The notes beneath the pieces were generated by a model. The model was not told the origin of the DNA, did not search any database, and saw only the letters and a program-made list of their open reading frames with translations. Shown in pieces: positions 62,836-64,000 of a DNA stretch of 64,000 bases; within the stretch, counting starts at the first letter, position 1, and every line of letters starts with the position of its first letter. Origin of the DNA: an uncultured Chryseobacterium sp. (lineage in GTDB: Bacteria > Bacteroidota > Bacteroidia > Flavobacteriales > Weeksellaceae); assembly GCA_913778275.1 (NCBI GenBank), contig CAJYWN010000009.1:129154-193153 (forward strand), read 5' to 3'. The position numbers and the translations under genes were made by a program.

Positions 62836-63876
62836 GTGGGACAAAATACTAGCATTTTAGATCTTCATCCCGGACTGGTTTGGGGATTTGCGGTAACGGT
62901 GGTTATCATGTTGCTCCTGGATTTAGGAGTTTTCAACAAAAAAAGTCATGAGGTTTCTTCCAAAGAAGCGACAATCTGGTCAATTGTCTGGATCTCACTG
63001 TCAATGGTTTTCTCGGGAGTCGTATACTGGGTGTACAATTCAGACTTAGGCCCCGGAAGCCATGAGCTTGCCATAGAAAAATTCACGCAGTATCAGGCAG
63101 CCTACTGGATTGAAAAGGCCCTCTCGGTGGACAATTTATTTGTATTCATACTGGTTTTCGGGTTTTTTAAAGTTCCGAAGTACCTTCACCACAAAGTATT
63201 GTTCTGGGGAATTATCGGGGCGCTCATCTTCAGGGCGATCTTCATTTTTGCCGGAGTAGGATTGATCAATCTTACCTACCTTCCGGAAATGAATATTTTT
63301 GGACATCCGGTGAAAATCAATATTGTGATGACCTTGTTCGGGCTGTTTCTTGTCTATGCGGGAATCAAATCCTGGGGTGACGGAGACGACGATGATGAGG
63401 AAGATTACAGCAATACGGCAGGAGCAAGGCTAATCAAAAGATTCTGGAAAGTTTCCGATAATTATGTGGGCGATAAATTCTTTACCGTTCAGAACGGTGT
63501 GAAAATGGCGACTCCGCTTTTGGTAGTGGTAGCTGTAATCGAATTTACCGATGTGCTTTTCGCAGTAGATTCCATTCCGGCAATCTTTGCCATTTCCAAT
63601 GATCCGTTTATCCTGTATACCTCAAATATTTTTGCGATTTTAGGATTGCGTTCATTGTACTTCCTGTTGGCGAACTTTATTCATATGTTCAGCAAATTAC
63701 CTTACGGACTGGCAGTGATTCTGTCCTTCATTGGCGTAAAAATGCTGATTGCACCGTGGATTCATATTCCGTCTCCGGTTTCTTTAGGAATTGTGGGAGG
63801 GGTTTTGGTAATCTCCGTTATTTTATCCATTATTTTCCCGGATAAAAAAGAGGAAAAAGAAAATATTGAGGAATAA
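62836..63876 (+). CDS. terC: TerC family integral membrane protein
   Basis: A 346-residue polytopic protein (about 9 helices) starting at GTG 62836. The family motif YWIEKALSVDNLFVFILVF lies near residue 94 and EFTDVLFAVDSIPAIFAIS near residue 236, both with acidic residues inside the membrane. A highly acidic loop (GDGDDDDEEDYSN) joins helices near residue 180. TerC proteins are thought to move metal ions (for example Mn) or assist secreted proteins, and to work with TerD. It ends the Ter operon. Confidence 0.94.
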   Translation: MGQNTSILDLHPGLVWGFAVTVVIMLLLDLGVFNKKSHEVSSKEATIWSIVWISLSMVFSGVVYWVYNSDLGPGSHELAIEKFTQYQAAYWIEKALSVDNLFVFILVFGFFKVPKYLHHKVLFWGIIGALIFRAIFIFAGVGLINLTYLPEMNIFGHPVKINIVMTLFGLFLVYAGIKSWGDGDDDDEEDYSNTAGARLIKRFWKVSDNYVGDKFFTVQNGVKMATPLLVVVAVIEFTDVLFAVDSIPAIFAISNDPFILYTSNIFAILGLRSLYFLLANFIHMFSKLPYGLAVILSFIGVKMLIAPWIHIPSPVSLGIVGGVLVISVILSIIFPDKKEEKENIEE

Positions 63877-63897
63877 TCTGATATACCTTAAAAGCAG

Positions 63898-63929
63898 AAA
63901 GGCTTTACATGATGTAGAGCCTTTTTTTT
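63898..63929 (+). terminator. Rho-independent terminator
   Basis: AAAGGCTTTACAT and ATGTAGAGCCTTTTTTTT form a stem of about 10 pairs with a T run after terC. Confidence 0.9.
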
Positions 63930-63936
63930 GTTTGAT

Positions 63937-64000
63937 TTTTAGGAGCTATTTCGTGCTTTCGCTACTCGCTTTTTTATGGTTTCGGCGGCGCGGCAAAGCC
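63937..64000. repeat. Flavobacterial intergenic repeat, cut by the window edge
   Basis: GGAGCTATTTCGTGCTTTCG followed by CTACTCGCTTTTTTATGG and a G+C-rich dyad near GGCGGCGCGGC. This is the start of a repeat related, in reverse orientation, to the one at 53808-53905. It is incomplete at the right edge. Confidence 0.45.

Noticed and set aside
1..64000. CRISPR array
   Set aside because: No series of short identical direct repeats with unique spacers was seen; the regular 116-bp sites at 57-302 are only 14 bp and number three.
1..64000. Integrase, phage genes or rRNA operon
   Set aside because: None was recognised on either strand.

Overview
The window looks like chromosome from a Chryseobacterium-type flavobacterium (Bacteroidota). 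The DNA is AT-rich, promoters carry the Bacteroidetes TAnnTTTG -7 box (for example 1168-1175, 39765-39772, 49338-49345, 55795-55802, 57634-57641), a SusC/SusD pair is present, tRNA genes do not encode CCA, and many secreted proteins end their signal peptides in A-Q.

Layout. 1-1750: a TetR regulator with four matching operator-like palindromes, three of them exactly 116 bp apart, and a thioredoxin-fold protein. 1.8-18.4 kb: a sugar-utilisation locus with LacI and AraC regulators, divergent from a transporter, cytoplasmic trehalase (GH37), GH65 hydrolase, SusC, SusD, GH13 alpha-glucosidase, a GH100-like enzyme, a P-loop kinase and a sugar:cation symporter. A double LacI-type operator lies before the GH65 gene. 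18.5-19.1 kb: an orphan NarL-type response regulator. 19.4-31.2 kb: a surface-protein region with a ~1 kb direct duplication, two secreted proteins sharing promoter and N-terminus but with different C-termini, a 2092-residue repeat protein and a small tail-like protein. 31.7-41.4 kb: outer-membrane barrels, an amidohydrolase, a serine hydrolase, small membrane proteins, a tyrosine phosphatase, a purine nucleoside phosphorylase and a DUF434 protein.

41.5-64.0 kb is the accessory part, with three stress or conflict-type systems side by side. (a) 41.5-49.3 kb is a tightly overlapping operon of a MoxR AAA+ ATPase, a vWA protein and several partner proteins, matching the described MoxR-vWA-beta-propeller (bpX) ternary systems. 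(b) 49.3-55.1 kb has two short promoter-to-terminator transcripts, an array of tRNA and tRNA-like sequences (anticodons GTG, GTC, TAG, TTG, CCA, then degenerate and truncated ones), and genes for a YkuK-type RNase H fold, a cyclic-phosphate-processing receiver domain, a DinB-like protein, a calcineurin-like phosphoesterase and a slipin. These families are known from predicted RNA-repair loci, but no RNA ligase is visible. (c) 57.7-63.9 kb is a Ter stress operon: HAD, phosphoribosyltransferase, TerD, TelA, an unknown protein, TerD, TerC. A VOC gene broken by an in-frame TGA and a SulP transporter lie between (b) and (c).

The strongest candidate for something undescribed is (b). Several of the tRNA-like elements look unfit for translation: a Leu(TAG) form without the long variable arm, a Arg(ACG) form lacking its T arm, and a D-arm/T-arm pair split by about 100 nt of hairpins. 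They flank genes for RNA-end processing, so they may act as decoys, sensors or Y-RNA-like scaffolds. That function is inference.
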